The translations under genes and the position numbers were made by a program. Below the pieces are notes generated by a model. It had not been told where the DNA came from and ran no database searches. It saw only the letters and a list, made by a program, of their open reading frames with translations. From contig NZ_JAHEWN010000009.1 of assembly GCF_018598555.1 (NCBI RefSeq), positions 62,001 through 126,000 on the forward strand: a stretch of 64,000 nucleotides of DNA, written 5' to 3'. Shown here in pieces: positions 45,387-54,425 of this stretch; position 1 is the first letter of the stretch, and the number at the start of each line of letters is the position of its first letter. The DNA is from Curtobacterium aurantiacum. Lineage in GTDB: Bacteria; Actinomycetota; Actinomycetes; Actinomycetales; Microbacteriaceae.

Positions 45387-46652
45387 ATGTCACAGCTCAC
45401 GCCTGCGCGTCGCACCCTCGCGCTCATCTCGCTCGCCCTCGGCGGGTTCGCCATCGGCTCGACCGAGTTCGTCGCGATGGGGCTGCTGCCGAACATCGCG
45501 CAGGCCCTGCTCCCCGAGCAGTACGGCATCGACCCGGACGCCGGGATCGCCCACGCCGGCTGGCTCGTCAGTGCGTACGCCCTCGGGGTCGTCGTCGGCG
45601 CACCGACCATCGCGGCGATGTCCGCCCGGTTCCCGCGCAAGGGCCTGATCCTCGTCCTGCTCGTCGGGTTCGTCCTCGCGACGGTCGCGAGTGCCCTGCT
45701 GCCCTCGTTCGGCCTGGTGCTCGTCGCCCGGTTCGTGGCGGGCCTGCCGCACGGCGCGTACTTCGGCATCGCCTCGATCGTCGCCGGCGACATGATGGGC
45801 CCGGGCAAGCGGGGCAAGGGCATCGCGATGGTGCTGCTCGGCCTGTCGGTCGCGAACGTCGTCGGTGTCCCGGCGATCACGTGGGTCGGACAGATGGCCG
45901 GCTGGCGGGTCGCCTACGGCGTGGTCGCCGCCCTGTTCGCCCTGACCTTCGTGGCCGTCGCGGCCTTCGTGCCGAAGAGCGCCCGCGACGAGCACGCCAC
46001 GATCGGCCGTGAGCTCCGGGCGTTCCGCGTGCCGCAGGTGTGGATCGTGATGGGCCTCGGCGCCGTCGGGTTCGGCGGGTTCTTCGCGGTGTACTCGTAC
46101 ATCTCGCCGCTCGTGCAGCACGTCACCGGAATGCCCGAGTCGTTCGTGCCGATCGTGCTCGTCGTCGTCGGCATCGGCATGGTCGTCGGCGGGGTGCTCG
46201 GCGGACACCTGGCCGACCGCAGCGTCAAGCGCACGATCTACGTCGGGATGTTCGCGCTCATCGGCGCACTGCTCATCACCGTCCTGACGGCCCAGTGGCT
46301 CTGGGGGATGCTGCTCGGCGCGTTCCTGCTCGGCGCGACGTCGTCGGCGATCCCGCCCGCGGTGCAGTCGCGTCTGATGGACGTCGCCGGCGATGCCCGC
46401 ACGATCGCGGCGGCGCTCAACCACTCCGCGTTCAACATCGGCAACTCGCTCGGGGCGGCCCTCGGCGGTGCGGTCATCGCGGCCGGCTTCGGGTTCCTCG
46501 CACCGGGCTGGCTCGGCATCGGCCTCGCGCTGCTCGGCGTCCTGGTGACGATGGTCAGCTACGCGGTCGAGCGGCGGAGCACCCGTCGTGCCGCGGTCCG
46601 CTCCTCGTCGCCCTCCACCGGTCCGATCACCGCACCGGTCCCGACGGCCTGA
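45387..46652 (+). CDS. MFS transporter, DHA1 (AraJ/YdhP-like)
   Basis: Twelve-helix efflux protein of 421 residues. The start LALGGFAIGSTEFVAMGLLPNIA is characteristic of the arabinose-efflux/purine-exporter subgroup of DHA1. Motif A-like SARFPRKGLIL follows helix 2, and FVAGLPHGAYFGIASIVAGDM is conserved. A TACACT at 45299-45304 could be the -10, giving a leader of about 75 nt. The substrate is unknown. Confidence 0.9.
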   Translation: MSQLTPARRTLALISLALGGFAIGSTEFVAMGLLPNIAQALLPEQYGIDPDAGIAHAGWLVSAYALGVVVGAPTIAAMSARFPRKGLILVLLVGFVLATVASALLPSFGLVLVARFVAGLPHGAYFGIASIVAGDMMGPGKRGKGIAMVLLGLSVANVVGVPAITWVGQMAGWRVAYGVVAALFALTFVAVAAFVPKSARDEHATIGRELRAFRVPQVWIVMGLGAVGFGGFFAVYSYISPLVQHVTGMPESFVPIVLVVVGIGMVVGGVLGGHLADRSVKRTIYVGMFALIGALLITVLTAQWLWGMLLGAFLLGATSSAIPPAVQSRLMDVAGDARTIAAALNHSAFNIGNSLGAALGGAVIAAGFGFLAPGWLGIGLALLGVLVTMVSYAVERRSTRRAAVRSSSPSTGPITAPVPTA

Positions 46653-46678
46653 CGCGCGGGGTGCGCGCACGCGCCCAC

Positions 46679-46722
46679 CGGACGGGAGGCCCGTGGCGAC
46701 GCCGCCACGGGCCTCCCGTCCG
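46679..46722. terminator. 20-bp perfect hairpin, GGACGGGAGGC family
   Basis: Arms 46679-46698 and 46703-46722 pair perfectly around ACGC. It lies 27 nt after the MFS stop in a convergent gap. Confidence 0.8.
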
Positions 46723-46747
46723 TCGCGCGGCGCGGCCACCGCTCATG

Positions 46748-46798
46748 GTGAGCAGCAATGGTCGGGTCCTGTGACGGGACCCGACCATTGCTGCTCAC
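46748..46798. terminator. 22-bp perfect hairpin before the NarL-type regulator stop
   Basis: Arms 46748-46769 (GTGAGCAGCAATGG...) and 46777-46798 are exact complements around a 7-nt loop. It is less GC-rich than the neighbouring hairpin and unrelated in sequence. It ends 28 nt from the stop of the convergent response-regulator gene and may be its terminator. Confidence 0.7.
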
Positions 46799-46825
46799 GA
46801 AGCGCAACGCGCAGCGCGACGCGCG

Positions 46826-47497
46826 CTACAGCCCCAGGGGGCTGCCGTCCTGCACGATGATGCCGTCGGTGATCGCACGCTTCCGGAGCGCCACCTTCGT
46901 GCCGACGTCGAAGCCGGCGACGCGGTACTTCTCGCGGATGCGCTTGAGGTAGCTCTTCGCGGTCTCCTCGGAGATGCCGAGCTGGTAGGCGACGCTCTTG
47001 ACGGGCTCGCCACCGCCGTACAGGGCCATCACGCGACGCTCCTGGGCGCTGAGCTTCGGGACGCCGCCGACGTCGCCGCTGTTGATGGCGAGGTCGAGCT
47101 CGGCCGAGACGTACTGCTCGCCGCGCTGGGCGGAGCGGATCGCCTCGACGATCATGTCGGCGTCCTCGCTCTTGACGAGGTACCCGAGGGCCCCGGCGCC
47201 GAGGGCCTCGCGCACGACGTTCGGCTCCGAGTACGTGCTCATCACGACGGTCTTGACGCCCGCGGTCTTGAGCGTCGAGATCTTCAGCGACACCGGGATG
47301 GAGTCCTTGAGGTCCAGGTCCAGCAGCACCACGTCGACCGGGAACGCCGGGCTCGTCAGGAGCTCGGGCCAGGTCGTGACGGCGGCCACCAGGGTGATGT
47401 CGTCGGCCGCGTTCCGGATCCACTCCGTGAGCGCGCCGAGGAGCATCCTGTGGTCGTCGACCAGTGCGAGTCGGATCGGTTCCTCTGGAGTCGCCAT
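46826..47497 (-). CDS. NarL-family response regulator
   Basis: 223 residues. The receiver has LVDDH, phospho-acceptor Asp in VVLLDLDLKD, and LVKS near the switch lysine. The C-terminal HTH is LSAQERRVMALYGGG...ISEETAKSYLKRIREKY. A separate promoter is suggested by TAGGAT (complement of 47533-47538), with GAAAGGA before ATG. It follows the membrane and kinase genes on the same strand and is their probable output. Targets are unknown. Confidence 0.9.
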   Translation of the reverse strand: MATPEEPIRLALVDDHRMLLGALTEWIRNAADDITLVAAVTTWPELLTSPAFPVDVVLLDLDLKDSIPVSLKISTLKTAGVKTVVMSTYSEPNVVREALGAGALGYLVKSEDADMIVEAIRSAQRGEQYVSAELDLAINSGDVGGVPKLSAQERRVMALYGGGEPVKSVAYQLGISEETAKSYLKRIREKYRVAGFDVGTKVALRKRAITDGIIVQDGSPLGL

Positions 47498-47584
47498 GCT
47501 GGCGTCCTTTCTCGGTGCGGATTGCTCGGCCGATCCTAGGAGGATCCGGGCCGGAAGCGGGTCAGGCGTGCGGGTGTCCGGCAG

Positions 47585-48907
47585 CTACATCGACGGATGT
47601 CGGTTCACGACGCAGTGCGCCACGATGTGCAGCGTGCCGTCCCGGACCGTCTCGGTGTACGGGCCGATGCGCTGCAGGGCGCTCCAGGCCGTCGGGCCGA
47701 GGCTGCGCCGCGGCACCCCACGGGACTCGATGACGACGGGGACGTCCATGGTGTCGTCGCTGACCGGGTGGCCGTCGGAGCCGATCGGGCCGAGGGTGAC
47801 CGAGACGACGGGCATGCCGGGCTGCGCGGTGCGCCCGTCCCCGACCATCTGCCAGATCGCCTGCAGCAACCCGTCGCGCTGGGTGGGGGAGAGGTGTCCG
47901 GCGAGGGCGGTCGGGTCGGCGACGCTGACCGATCGGCCGAGGTGGTCGGACTCGGTGATGGCGTGGTAGAGCCAGGTCTCGCGGCGGCCCTCGATCAGGT
48001 GCAGGCGGAGCTCGGTGGCGAGGGACGCGGCGACGGAGCTCGAGGCGTCGGACAGCGGCAGCGGGTCGGTGCCGTTCGCGACGGCGTCGAGCAGCTTCTC
48101 GGCGGCCAGGTCGAGCCGGGCGAGCTCGTCCGAGGCGAGCATGCCGACGGCGAACTGCGGTGCCTGCACGTTGCTCTGCACGAGCACCCGGTCGAGTTCG
48201 CGCTGCACCAGCTGACGGAACCGCTGCACGACGTACAGGGCGAGCGCCGGCGGTACGACGACGAGCGACAGCAGGGACACGATGCCGGGCATGGTTTCGT
48301 GCGTGATGGGTGTCGACGCCACGGCCATCACGATGAAGGCGATGCCGAGCACGCCGATCGCGGCCGCGACCTCGCGGGCGGGCCGGAGCGTGGCGATCGG
48401 CAGCAACGCGAAGCCCGCGGCCATCGAGGCCGTGGCGGTGTGCGCGATGTCGTGCTCGGGCCAGATGCCGATGAAGTCGAGCGTGACCACGCAGGCGAGG
48501 ACGACGCAGATCAACGCGAAGGCCAGCCCCGTCAGCCGCTCGCCGTAGGTCAGGACACTGAGACCGACACCGACGGCGGCGACGACGTAGAGCAACCACG
48601 CGAGCGCGGGGAGCCACGGATCGGAGTACTCGTTCCAGCGCACCAGGAAGAAGGCGATGCCGGCGGCGGCCTCGATGGCGGTGAGGACCGCGGCGCCGAG
48701 CCCGAGGTAACCGGCACCGAGCGAGGCGCCGGGCTTGGCGGCTTGGCGCAGAGAGCGGGCACCGGTGGACGTCGAGGGGAGTCCTCGGGCCTGCCGGCGC
48801 TCGCTCGTCCGGTACCGCTCGCGTGCTTCGCGACGGGTACGGGGAGCTGGTGGCGAGGTCTCGCCGGGCAGACTGCGGCCGATGGTGTCCTCGGGGACCC
48901 GGGTCAT
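47585..48907 (-). CDS. membrane protein of a three-gene signalling operon
   Basis: 440 residues: a basic, Arg/Ser-rich cytoplasmic N-terminus (1-60) and six or seven helices (about 65-235). A soluble C-terminal region (about 240-440) lacks recognisable His, N or G boxes. That region reads like a degenerate kinase or a ligand domain (LARLDLAAEKLLDAV, RRETWLYHAITESDHLG). ATG 48907 overlaps the kinase stop by 4 bp, so stoichiometric expression with the kinase is expected. It may be a co-sensor or regulator of the kinase; that is inference. Confidence 0.72.
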   Translation of the reverse strand: MTRVPEDTIGRSLPGETSPPAPRTRREARERYRTSERRQARGLPSTSTGARSLRQAAKPGASLGAGYLGLGAAVLTAIEAAAGIAFFLVRWNEYSDPWLPALAWLLYVVAAVGVGLSVLTYGERLTGLAFALICVVLACVVTLDFIGIWPEHDIAHTATASMAAGFALLPIATLRPAREVAAAIGVLGIAFIVMAVASTPITHETMPGIVSLLSLVVVPPALALYVVQRFRQLVQRELDRVLVQSNVQAPQFAVGMLASDELARLDLAAEKLLDAVANGTDPLPLSDASSSVAASLATELRLHLIEGRRETWLYHAITESDHLGRSVSVADPTALAGHLSPTQRDGLLQAIWQMVGDGRTAQPGMPVVSVTLGPIGSDGHPVSDDTMDVPVVIESRGVPRRSLGPTAWSALQRIGPYTETVRDGTLHIVAHCVVNRHPSM

Positions 48908-50061
48908 CGCGGTGCCTCCAGGACGACGGTGGTGCCGGAGCCCGGCGCGGAGAAGAGCTTGGCGTCGCCACCGACCTCGCGGAGGCGGTTCACGACGCTC
49001 TCCTTGAAGCCGAGCCGTTCGGCGCTGACGGTGGTGAGGTCGAAGCCGACGCCGGAGTCGGTGACCATCGCACGGACGACCTCGTTGTCGTGGACGATCG
49101 TGACGTGGGCCTCGCCGACACCGGCGTGCCGACGGACGTTCTCCAGGCACTCGCCGAGCGCGAGCAGGAACGCGTCGAGCACGTTCGACGGCAGCAGGAC
49201 CTGTCCGGTGCCGTGCCAGCTGACCTCGAGCCCCATCCGGCCGAAGCGCTGCTTGACCGACTCGAGGGTCTGCCCGAGCGGCGATTCCTCTTCGCGGGTG
49301 AGCGAGTAGTCGCCGGACTGCGAGGGCTGCGGGGTCGCACCGAGGCGCAGGTGCCGGAGCAGCCGGGCGTCCTCGGCGGCTTGCTCCCGCATCGCCTGCT
49401 CGGAGACGCCGACGCCGGAGTGCGCCAGCAGCGTCAGGGTCGCGAGCACGGTGTCGTGCAGCAGACGGGCACCCTGGCGCCGCTGCGCCTCGGTCTCGCT
49501 GGCCTGCCGTTCGGCGCGGTGGGCGGTGCCGATGCTGTAGATGCGACGGGCGACGCGGGGGATGCTGCGGGAGATCCAGATCGCCACGACGGCCATCAGG
49601 ATCCACCCGAGCAGTGCGCCGCTGACGGGAGTCGACAGGAGCGAGCCCGACCCCCAGACCATGAGCACCACCACGGCACCGCCTCCGGCGATGGTGATGC
49701 CGAGACCGACCGGGTGTCCGCGCTGTGCCATCAGCGGTGCCGAGAGCCCGCCGGCGGCCAGGGGCATGACGGCGCTGGCGACGAGCGGCCTGGCCGAGTC
49801 CTCGACGCCGGTGAAGAGCAGCACCATCGCGGCGAGCCCCGAGACGACGATGGCGGCGGTCCACCACACTTCGCCGCCGCGGGCGAAGCACACGAGTGCG
49901 GTGATCATCGCGGCGATGCAGAGGAGTGCGCCGATGAGGGGCAGCGTGGTCACGGCGGCGGAGGAGAGGATGCCCACGACGCTGACGAGCGCGCAGACGA
50001 TGCCCACGACACGGGTCGCCGACCGCAGCAAGCGGTCGCGTTCCTGTGCGATGAAGTCCAT
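48904..50061 (-). CDS. sensor histidine kinase, HisKA_3-like
   Basis: 385 residues. About six helices (25-195) precede a coiled segment and the box RRQGARLLHDTVLATLTLLAHSG, with the phospho-accepting His. The ATPase domain has ECLENVRRHAGVGEAHV (N-box) and VTDSGVGFDL (G-box). ATG 50061 is chosen because the longer frame adds a Pro/Ser-rich segment without a ribosome-binding site. It is co-translated with the membrane protein gene and lies upstream of the NarL-type regulator. The signal is unknown. Confidence 0.87.
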   Translation of the reverse strand: MDFIAQERDRLLRSATRVVGIVCALVSVVGILSSAAVTTLPLIGALLCIAAMITALVCFARGGEVWWTAAIVVSGLAAMVLLFTGVEDSARPLVASAVMPLAAGGLSAPLMAQRGHPVGLGITIAGGGAVVVLMVWGSGSLLSTPVSGALLGWILMAVVAIWISRSIPRVARRIYSIGTAHRAERQASETEAQRRQGARLLHDTVLATLTLLAHSGVGVSEQAMREQAAEDARLLRHLRLGATPQPSQSGDYSLTREEESPLGQTLESVKQRFGRMGLEVSWHGTGQVLLPSNVLDAFLLALGECLENVRRHAGVGEAHVTIVHDNEVVRAMVTDSGVGFDLTTVSAERLGFKESVVNRLREVGGDAKLFSAPGSGTTVVLEAPR

Positions 50062-50196
50062 CGATGTCCTGGTTGGTGACGATCTGGGTGGTGCGGGAAA
50101 CCGAGCGTCGGTCAGTGCCGGGCTCCACGCCATCATTCCACGCGCGCCACCCGTTGGGGGGCCTTCGGCGCGCCGCGGTGGCTGGCGGGCTCCCGC

Positions 50197-51399
50197 TCAG
50201 GACTCGAGCAACCGCCGCAGGTGCGCCCCGACCTGCTCGTGCTCGATGAGGAACCCGTCGTGGCCGAACTCGCTCGCGATCACCGCGGCTGAGTCCCCGT
50301 CGAGGGTGTCCGGCACGCCCGCGGCGATCCGGTGCTGGTCCTCGACGGGGAACAGCCGGTCGCTCGAGACCCCCACCACCAGGGTCAGCGCGGTCACCAG
50401 CCCGAGTGCTGCCGACACCCCGCCGCGTCCGGCACCGACGTCGTGCGAGTCCATCGCGTACGTCAGGGTCACGTAACTCGAGGCGTCGAACCGCCGGGTG
50501 AACTTGTTGCCGTGGAAGTCGAGGTAGCTCTCCACCGAGAACCGCCCGTCGTCGCCGAGCGGGGAGACGTCGCTCTGCCAGGACCGCGCAAAGCGGCTGT
50601 TCAGCTCGTCCGACGCGCGGTACGTCATGAGCGCCATCCGCCGGGCCAGCGACAGGCCGCGGTGCGGTCCCTCGCCGGCATCGGCCTCGTAGTAGTCGCC
50701 GCCCGCGAAGGCGGGGTCCATCTGGATCGCCGCCCGCTGCAGCGAGTTCGCCGCGATCTGGTCGGCGGTGGTCTGCGCCGTGGAGGCCAGGACGGCCAGC
50801 CGCTGCACGCGCGACGGGTGCGCGACGGCGAACTCGAGGGCGTGCATGCCGCCCATCGATCCGCCGACCACCGCGGCGAAGGTCTCGATGCCGAGCCGGT
50901 CGGCGAGCTGCACCTGCACCTCGACCTGGTCGCGCACCGTGACGAAGGGGAACCGCGAGCCCCACTCCACGCCCGTCGGCGACACCGAGGACGGCCCGGT
51001 GGTGCCCTGACAGCCGCCGAGCATGTTCGGCGCGACGACGAACCACCGGTCGGTGTCGATCGCCTGGCCAGGTCCGACCACGTCACCCCACCAGCCGGCG
51101 GTGCGGTGGCCGGGGCCGGGAGCGCCCGTGACGTGCGAGTCGCCGGTCATCGCGTGCAGGACGAGCACCGCGTTGTCACGGGCGGCGTTGAGCGTGCCCC
51201 ACGTCTCGTACGCCACCCGTACGGCCGGCAGGCGGCCGCCGCGCACCCACTGCTCGCCGAGCGACGCGAAGTGGCGTGCTCCCGGGTGGTCGCCCGGACG
51301 CCATGCGCCGGTCACGGGGGGCTTGCCGAGGGTGCCGAGTTCGGTGCCGGGCACCAGGGTGGACGGCACGGAGTCCTCGGGGGTCGTCTGCCAGTCCAT
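50197..51399 (-). CDS. metX: homoserine O-acetyltransferase
   Basis: Acetylates homoserine for methionine synthesis; alpha/beta-hydrolase fold, 400 residues. The nucleophile elbow VVGGSMGGMHALE holds the catalytic Ser; Asp in SSDRLFP and His in SEFGHDGFL complete the triad. The substrate motif NMLGGCQGTTGP is present. ATG 51399 gives MDWQTTPED. It is the gene after metY copy 2 on the same strand, so O-acetylhomoserine is made and used locally. Confidence 0.95.
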   Translation of the reverse strand: MDWQTTPEDSVPSTLVPGTELGTLGKPPVTGAWRPGDHPGARHFASLGEQWVRGGRLPAVRVAYETWGTLNAARDNAVLVLHAMTGDSHVTGAPGPGHRTAGWWGDVVGPGQAIDTDRWFVVAPNMLGGCQGTTGPSSVSPTGVEWGSRFPFVTVRDQVEVQVQLADRLGIETFAAVVGGSMGGMHALEFAVAHPSRVQRLAVLASTAQTTADQIAANSLQRAAIQMDPAFAGGDYYEADAGEGPHRGLSLARRMALMTYRASDELNSRFARSWQSDVSPLGDDGRFSVESYLDFHGNKFTRRFDASSYVTLTYAMDSHDVGAGRGGVSAALGLVTALTLVVGVSSDRLFPVEDQHRIAAGVPDTLDGDSAAVIASEFGHDGFLIEHEQVGAHLRRLLES

Positions 51400-51490
51400 C
51401 GTGCGTCCAGTCTGCCGGGAGGCGCGGGTCACCGCCGCCGTGTTACGTCACGCCCGGCGCCTGCGGGTTGGGTCGGGCGGGCCGGTTGGG

Positions 51491-51550
51491 GCCGACGCAG
51501 AACGACAGGGCCGATGTCGCACGACGTCGACCCTGTCGTTCTGCGTCGGC
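51491..51550. terminator. 20-bp perfect hairpin between metY and metX
   Basis: Arms GCCGACGCAGAACGACAGGG (51491-51510) and its complement (51531-51550) flank a 20-nt loop. A degenerate relative with the loop in opposite orientation is at 41961-42018. It lies 19 nt beyond the metY stop and could reduce read-through into metX. Confidence 0.75.
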
Positions 51551-51569
51551 AGGCAGGCTCGCGCCGGCC

Positions 51570-52901
51570 CTACGCGCGCTGGCTCTCCTGCGCGACCGCT
51601 CGGGCCGCAGCGAGCCCGGCCTCGAGGTCCGCCTTCAGGTCCGCGATGTTCTCGATGCCGACCGACAGGCGCACCAGCCCGGGCGTGACCCCGGTGGTGA
51701 GCTGCTGCTCCGGGGTGAGCTGCGAGTGCGTGGTCGACGCCGGGTGGATGACGAGCGACCGGACGTCGCCGATGTTCGCCAGGTGCGAGAACAGCCGCAG
51801 GTTGTCGACGAACGCCTTGCCCGCGCTCACCCCGCCCTTGAGCTCGAACGACAGCACCGCGCCGACGCCCTTCGGCGCGTACCGGTTCGCGGCGGCGTAC
51901 CAGGGCGACGTCGGCAGTCCGGCGTAGGCGACGGTGGCGACGTCGGGGTGCTGGTCGAGCCACTCCGCGATCTCCTGGGCGTTGGACACGTGCCGCTCGA
52001 TGCGGAGCGACAGGGTCTCGATGCCCTGCAGCAACGCGAACGCGGTGTCCGCCGAGTTCGAGGCTCCGAGGTCACGGAGCAGCTGCACGCGGGCCTTGAC
52101 GATGTAGGCGAGCGCGTCGCCGACGGCCTCGGTGAAGACCGCACCGTGGTACGACGGGTCCGGGGTGCTGAACTCGGGGAACCGGTCGGCGTGCTCCGAC
52201 CAGGCGAACGTCCCGCCGTCGACGATGAGCCCGCCGATGACCGTGCCGTGCCCGCCGAGGAACTTCGTGGCCGAGTGCACGACGATGTCGGCGCCGTGCT
52301 CGAACGGACGGATGAGGTACGGCGTCGCGATCGTGTTGTCGACGATCAGCGGGACACCGGACTCGTGCGCGACGTCGCTGACGCCGGTGACGTCGAGGAC
52401 GTTGATCCTCGGGTTGCCGATGGTCTCGGCGAAGAACAGCTTCGTGTTCGGGCGGACCGCGCGGCGCCACTCCTCGAGGTCGTCCTGGTCCTCGACGAAC
52501 GTCGTCTCGATGCCGAGCTTCGCCAGCGTGTACTTGAACAGGTTGTACGTGCCGCCGTAGATCGACGACGACGACACGATGTGGTCGCCCGCGCCGGCGA
52601 TGTTCAGCACCGCGTACGTCTCCGCCGCCTGGCCGGACGCGACGAGCAGGGCCCCGGAGCCGCCCTCGAGCGCGGCGATCCGCTGCTCGACGACGTCGTT
52701 CGTCGGGTTCGTGATCCGCGAGTAGATGTTGCCCGGCTTGGCGAGCGCGAACACGTCGCGCGCTTCGTCCGAGTTCGCGAAGACGTACGAGGTCGTCTTG
52801 TAGATCGGCGTCGCTCGGGCGCCCGTGGTCGGGTCCGGCTGCGCGCCGGCGTGGACCTGGGTGGTCTCGAACTGCCACTGCGCGGCGTCGTGCTCGGTCA
52901 T
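51570..52901 (-). CDS. metY: O-acetylhomoserine sulfhydrylase (copy 2)
   Basis: 443-residue PLP enzyme that makes homocysteine from O-acetylhomoserine and sulfide. The PLP lysine is in HSATKFLGGHG; FAETIGNPRIN, VIHPASTTHSQL and the C-terminal GLVRLSVGIENIADL are conserved. AGGAG is 7 nt before ATG 52901. Compared with copy 1 (12937-14322) it lacks the C-terminal extension and has an insertion DPSYHGAVFTEAVGDALAYI. Position beside metX marks it as the methionine-pathway enzyme. Confidence 0.93.
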   Translation of the reverse strand: MTEHDAAQWQFETTQVHAGAQPDPTTGARATPIYKTTSYVFANSDEARDVFALAKPGNIYSRITNPTNDVVEQRIAALEGGSGALLVASGQAAETYAVLNIAGAGDHIVSSSSIYGGTYNLFKYTLAKLGIETTFVEDQDDLEEWRRAVRPNTKLFFAETIGNPRINVLDVTGVSDVAHESGVPLIVDNTIATPYLIRPFEHGADIVVHSATKFLGGHGTVIGGLIVDGGTFAWSEHADRFPEFSTPDPSYHGAVFTEAVGDALAYIVKARVQLLRDLGASNSADTAFALLQGIETLSLRIERHVSNAQEIAEWLDQHPDVATVAYAGLPTSPWYAAANRYAPKGVGAVLSFELKGGVSAGKAFVDNLRLFSHLANIGDVRSLVIHPASTTHSQLTPEQQLTTGVTPGLVRLSVGIENIADLKADLEAGLAAARAVAQESQRA

Positions 52902-53210
52902 CTTGGTGCTCCTGTCCGGTGCGGCTGGTCGTCGGGTCGCCTTGCGCTCGGCCTGGAGGCTCGGCGCTGCTGTGCGTCGGGTGTCACGGTACGCAGGTGG
53001 CCGGGCCCGCACCACCGCACCCGCCTCGGGACGTAACGCACCCGCCGGGCCCGCCCCGCGCCTCCAGGCCGAGCAGTGCGACGCAGGTCCGCACCGTGCT
53101 GTCGCCGTCAGGCGGTGCGAGGTTGGTTGTGCGGTGCGGCCCTGCCGCGCCGCACGGAGTGGGCAAGCTCGCACCGGCAGGAGAAACGCGCACGGTGCGA
53201 AGGGGCACCG
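52902..53210. other. intergenic region with nested inverted repeats, upstream of metY
   Basis: No gene is seen. A hairpin pairs 53113-53125 with 53164-53176 (12 of 13). Inside it a second stem pairs 53129-53140 with 53144-53155. Parts resemble the 24487-24581 repeats (CACGGAGTG, CTCGCACCG). TACCGT on the minus strand near 52988 may be a metY promoter. No convincing SAM riboswitch is recognised. Confidence 0.6.
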
Positions 53211-54302
53211 CTACGCACGCTCGCGGCGGAACAGCCAGTCGACCTTCGGCTCGAGCAGCCACCGCATCCCGCGCCGCACGAAGGGCTGCGCCAGGAACAG
53301 GCTGACGACGCACGCGATCGCGACCATGAGCAGCACGAACGGCCAGGCCGAGTGTTCGCCGGCCAGGACGCCGGACTCCCGGATCGGGTAGAGGACGAAC
53401 GTGTGGAGCAGGTACACGTACATCGTCGCGGCGCCGAACTGCGTGATCCAGATGTTCCGACGGGGGATGAGCACCAGGAACGACGCCGTCAGCAGGCTCG
53501 CGAGCAGCATCAGGCCGAAGCGCACCGCACCCGCCCACCAGGCGTCCTCGCCGAGCCCGGAGTAGGAGTCGTCGTAGAAGAACCAGTGGTGCAGGTCGAA
53601 CTCCTTGAACTGCGGGATCCACACCGCGCACGACACCGCCCACGCGGCGAACACGACGACGGCGGCGATCCGGACCCGGACGACCGTGCGGCGGGAGGCC
53701 TCGTACCAGCGGTCGAAGACGCCCCACTGCTTGACCTGCCAGCCGAGCAGGAAGAACGGCAGCAGGCTGATCGCCCTCGACAGCGAGAGCGTCGAGTCGA
53801 CGTTGTCGAAGTAGCCCACGCCGATGCTGAACACGACCGCCCAGAACAGCGGCCACCGCAGCTGCGCCAGGTACGGCAGGATCAGCTTGAAGATGCCCAG
53901 GGCCAGCAGGAACCACAGGGTCCAGGTCGGCTTCGTCGGGTTGAAGTCCTTACCGCCCTCGACGATGCCCTGCACCACGGTCCAGATCGTCTGCATGATG
54001 ATGTACGGCACGACGATGTCCGTGATCGTCCGGCGCATCCGCCTGGCCGTCGGGGTGTCCGCCGACGAGAAGTAGCCGCTGATCACGCCGAACGCCGGCA
54101 TGTGGAACGCGTAGATGAACGTGTAGAGCGCCAGCGCGTGCTCACTCGCCGGCGTCTGGCGCTGGATCGCGTGGCCGATGACCACGAGCGTGACCGCGAC
54201 GAACCGCGCGGTGTCCCACATCGGGATCCGGCGCGGGGCTCGACCGGGCTCGAGCTGCGTCGCCGGGGCCGAGGGGGCGGGAGGGGCGGCATCCGTCGTC
54301 AT
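53211..54302 (-). CDS. acyltransferase-3 family membrane protein
   Basis: 363 residues with about ten helices. The family marker is RIPMWDTARFVAVTLVVIGHAI, containing the catalytic-type His after helix 1. Relatives O-acetylate surface sugars; the fucose-4-O-acetylase-like subgroup is the nearest by style. The stop is at the edge of a repeat region. TAACGT (complement of 54311-54316) ends 8 nt before ATG 54302, so the mRNA is likely leaderless. The -10 is bracketed by CCGGT/ACCGG. Confidence 0.87.
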   Translation of the reverse strand: MTTDAAPPAPSAPATQLEPGRAPRRIPMWDTARFVAVTLVVIGHAIQRQTPASEHALALYTFIYAFHMPAFGVISGYFSSADTPTARRMRRTITDIVVPYIIMQTIWTVVQGIVEGGKDFNPTKPTWTLWFLLALGIFKLILPYLAQLRWPLFWAVVFSIGVGYFDNVDSTLSLSRAISLLPFFLLGWQVKQWGVFDRWYEASRRTVVRVRIAAVVVFAAWAVSCAVWIPQFKEFDLHHWFFYDDSYSGLGEDAWWAGAVRFGLMLLASLLTASFLVLIPRRNIWITQFGAATMYVYLLHTFVLYPIRESGVLAGEHSAWPFVLLMVAIACVVSLFLAQPFVRRGMRWLLEPKVDWLFRRERA

Positions 54303-54425
54303 CGCCGGTCACGTTACCGGATCGTGACCTGCACGGCCCGCTGCGGTGCCGCGACCGTGCCGCTCGCTACGGTGGACGCACCGGGCCACCAGTCGCCCCG
54401 GACACCGACGCAGGAGGCAGATCAC

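Noticed and set aside
52902-53210. SAM riboswitch before metY
   Set aside because: Hairpins are present but I could not match SAM-II or SAM-IV core motifs. An Infernal search would decide.
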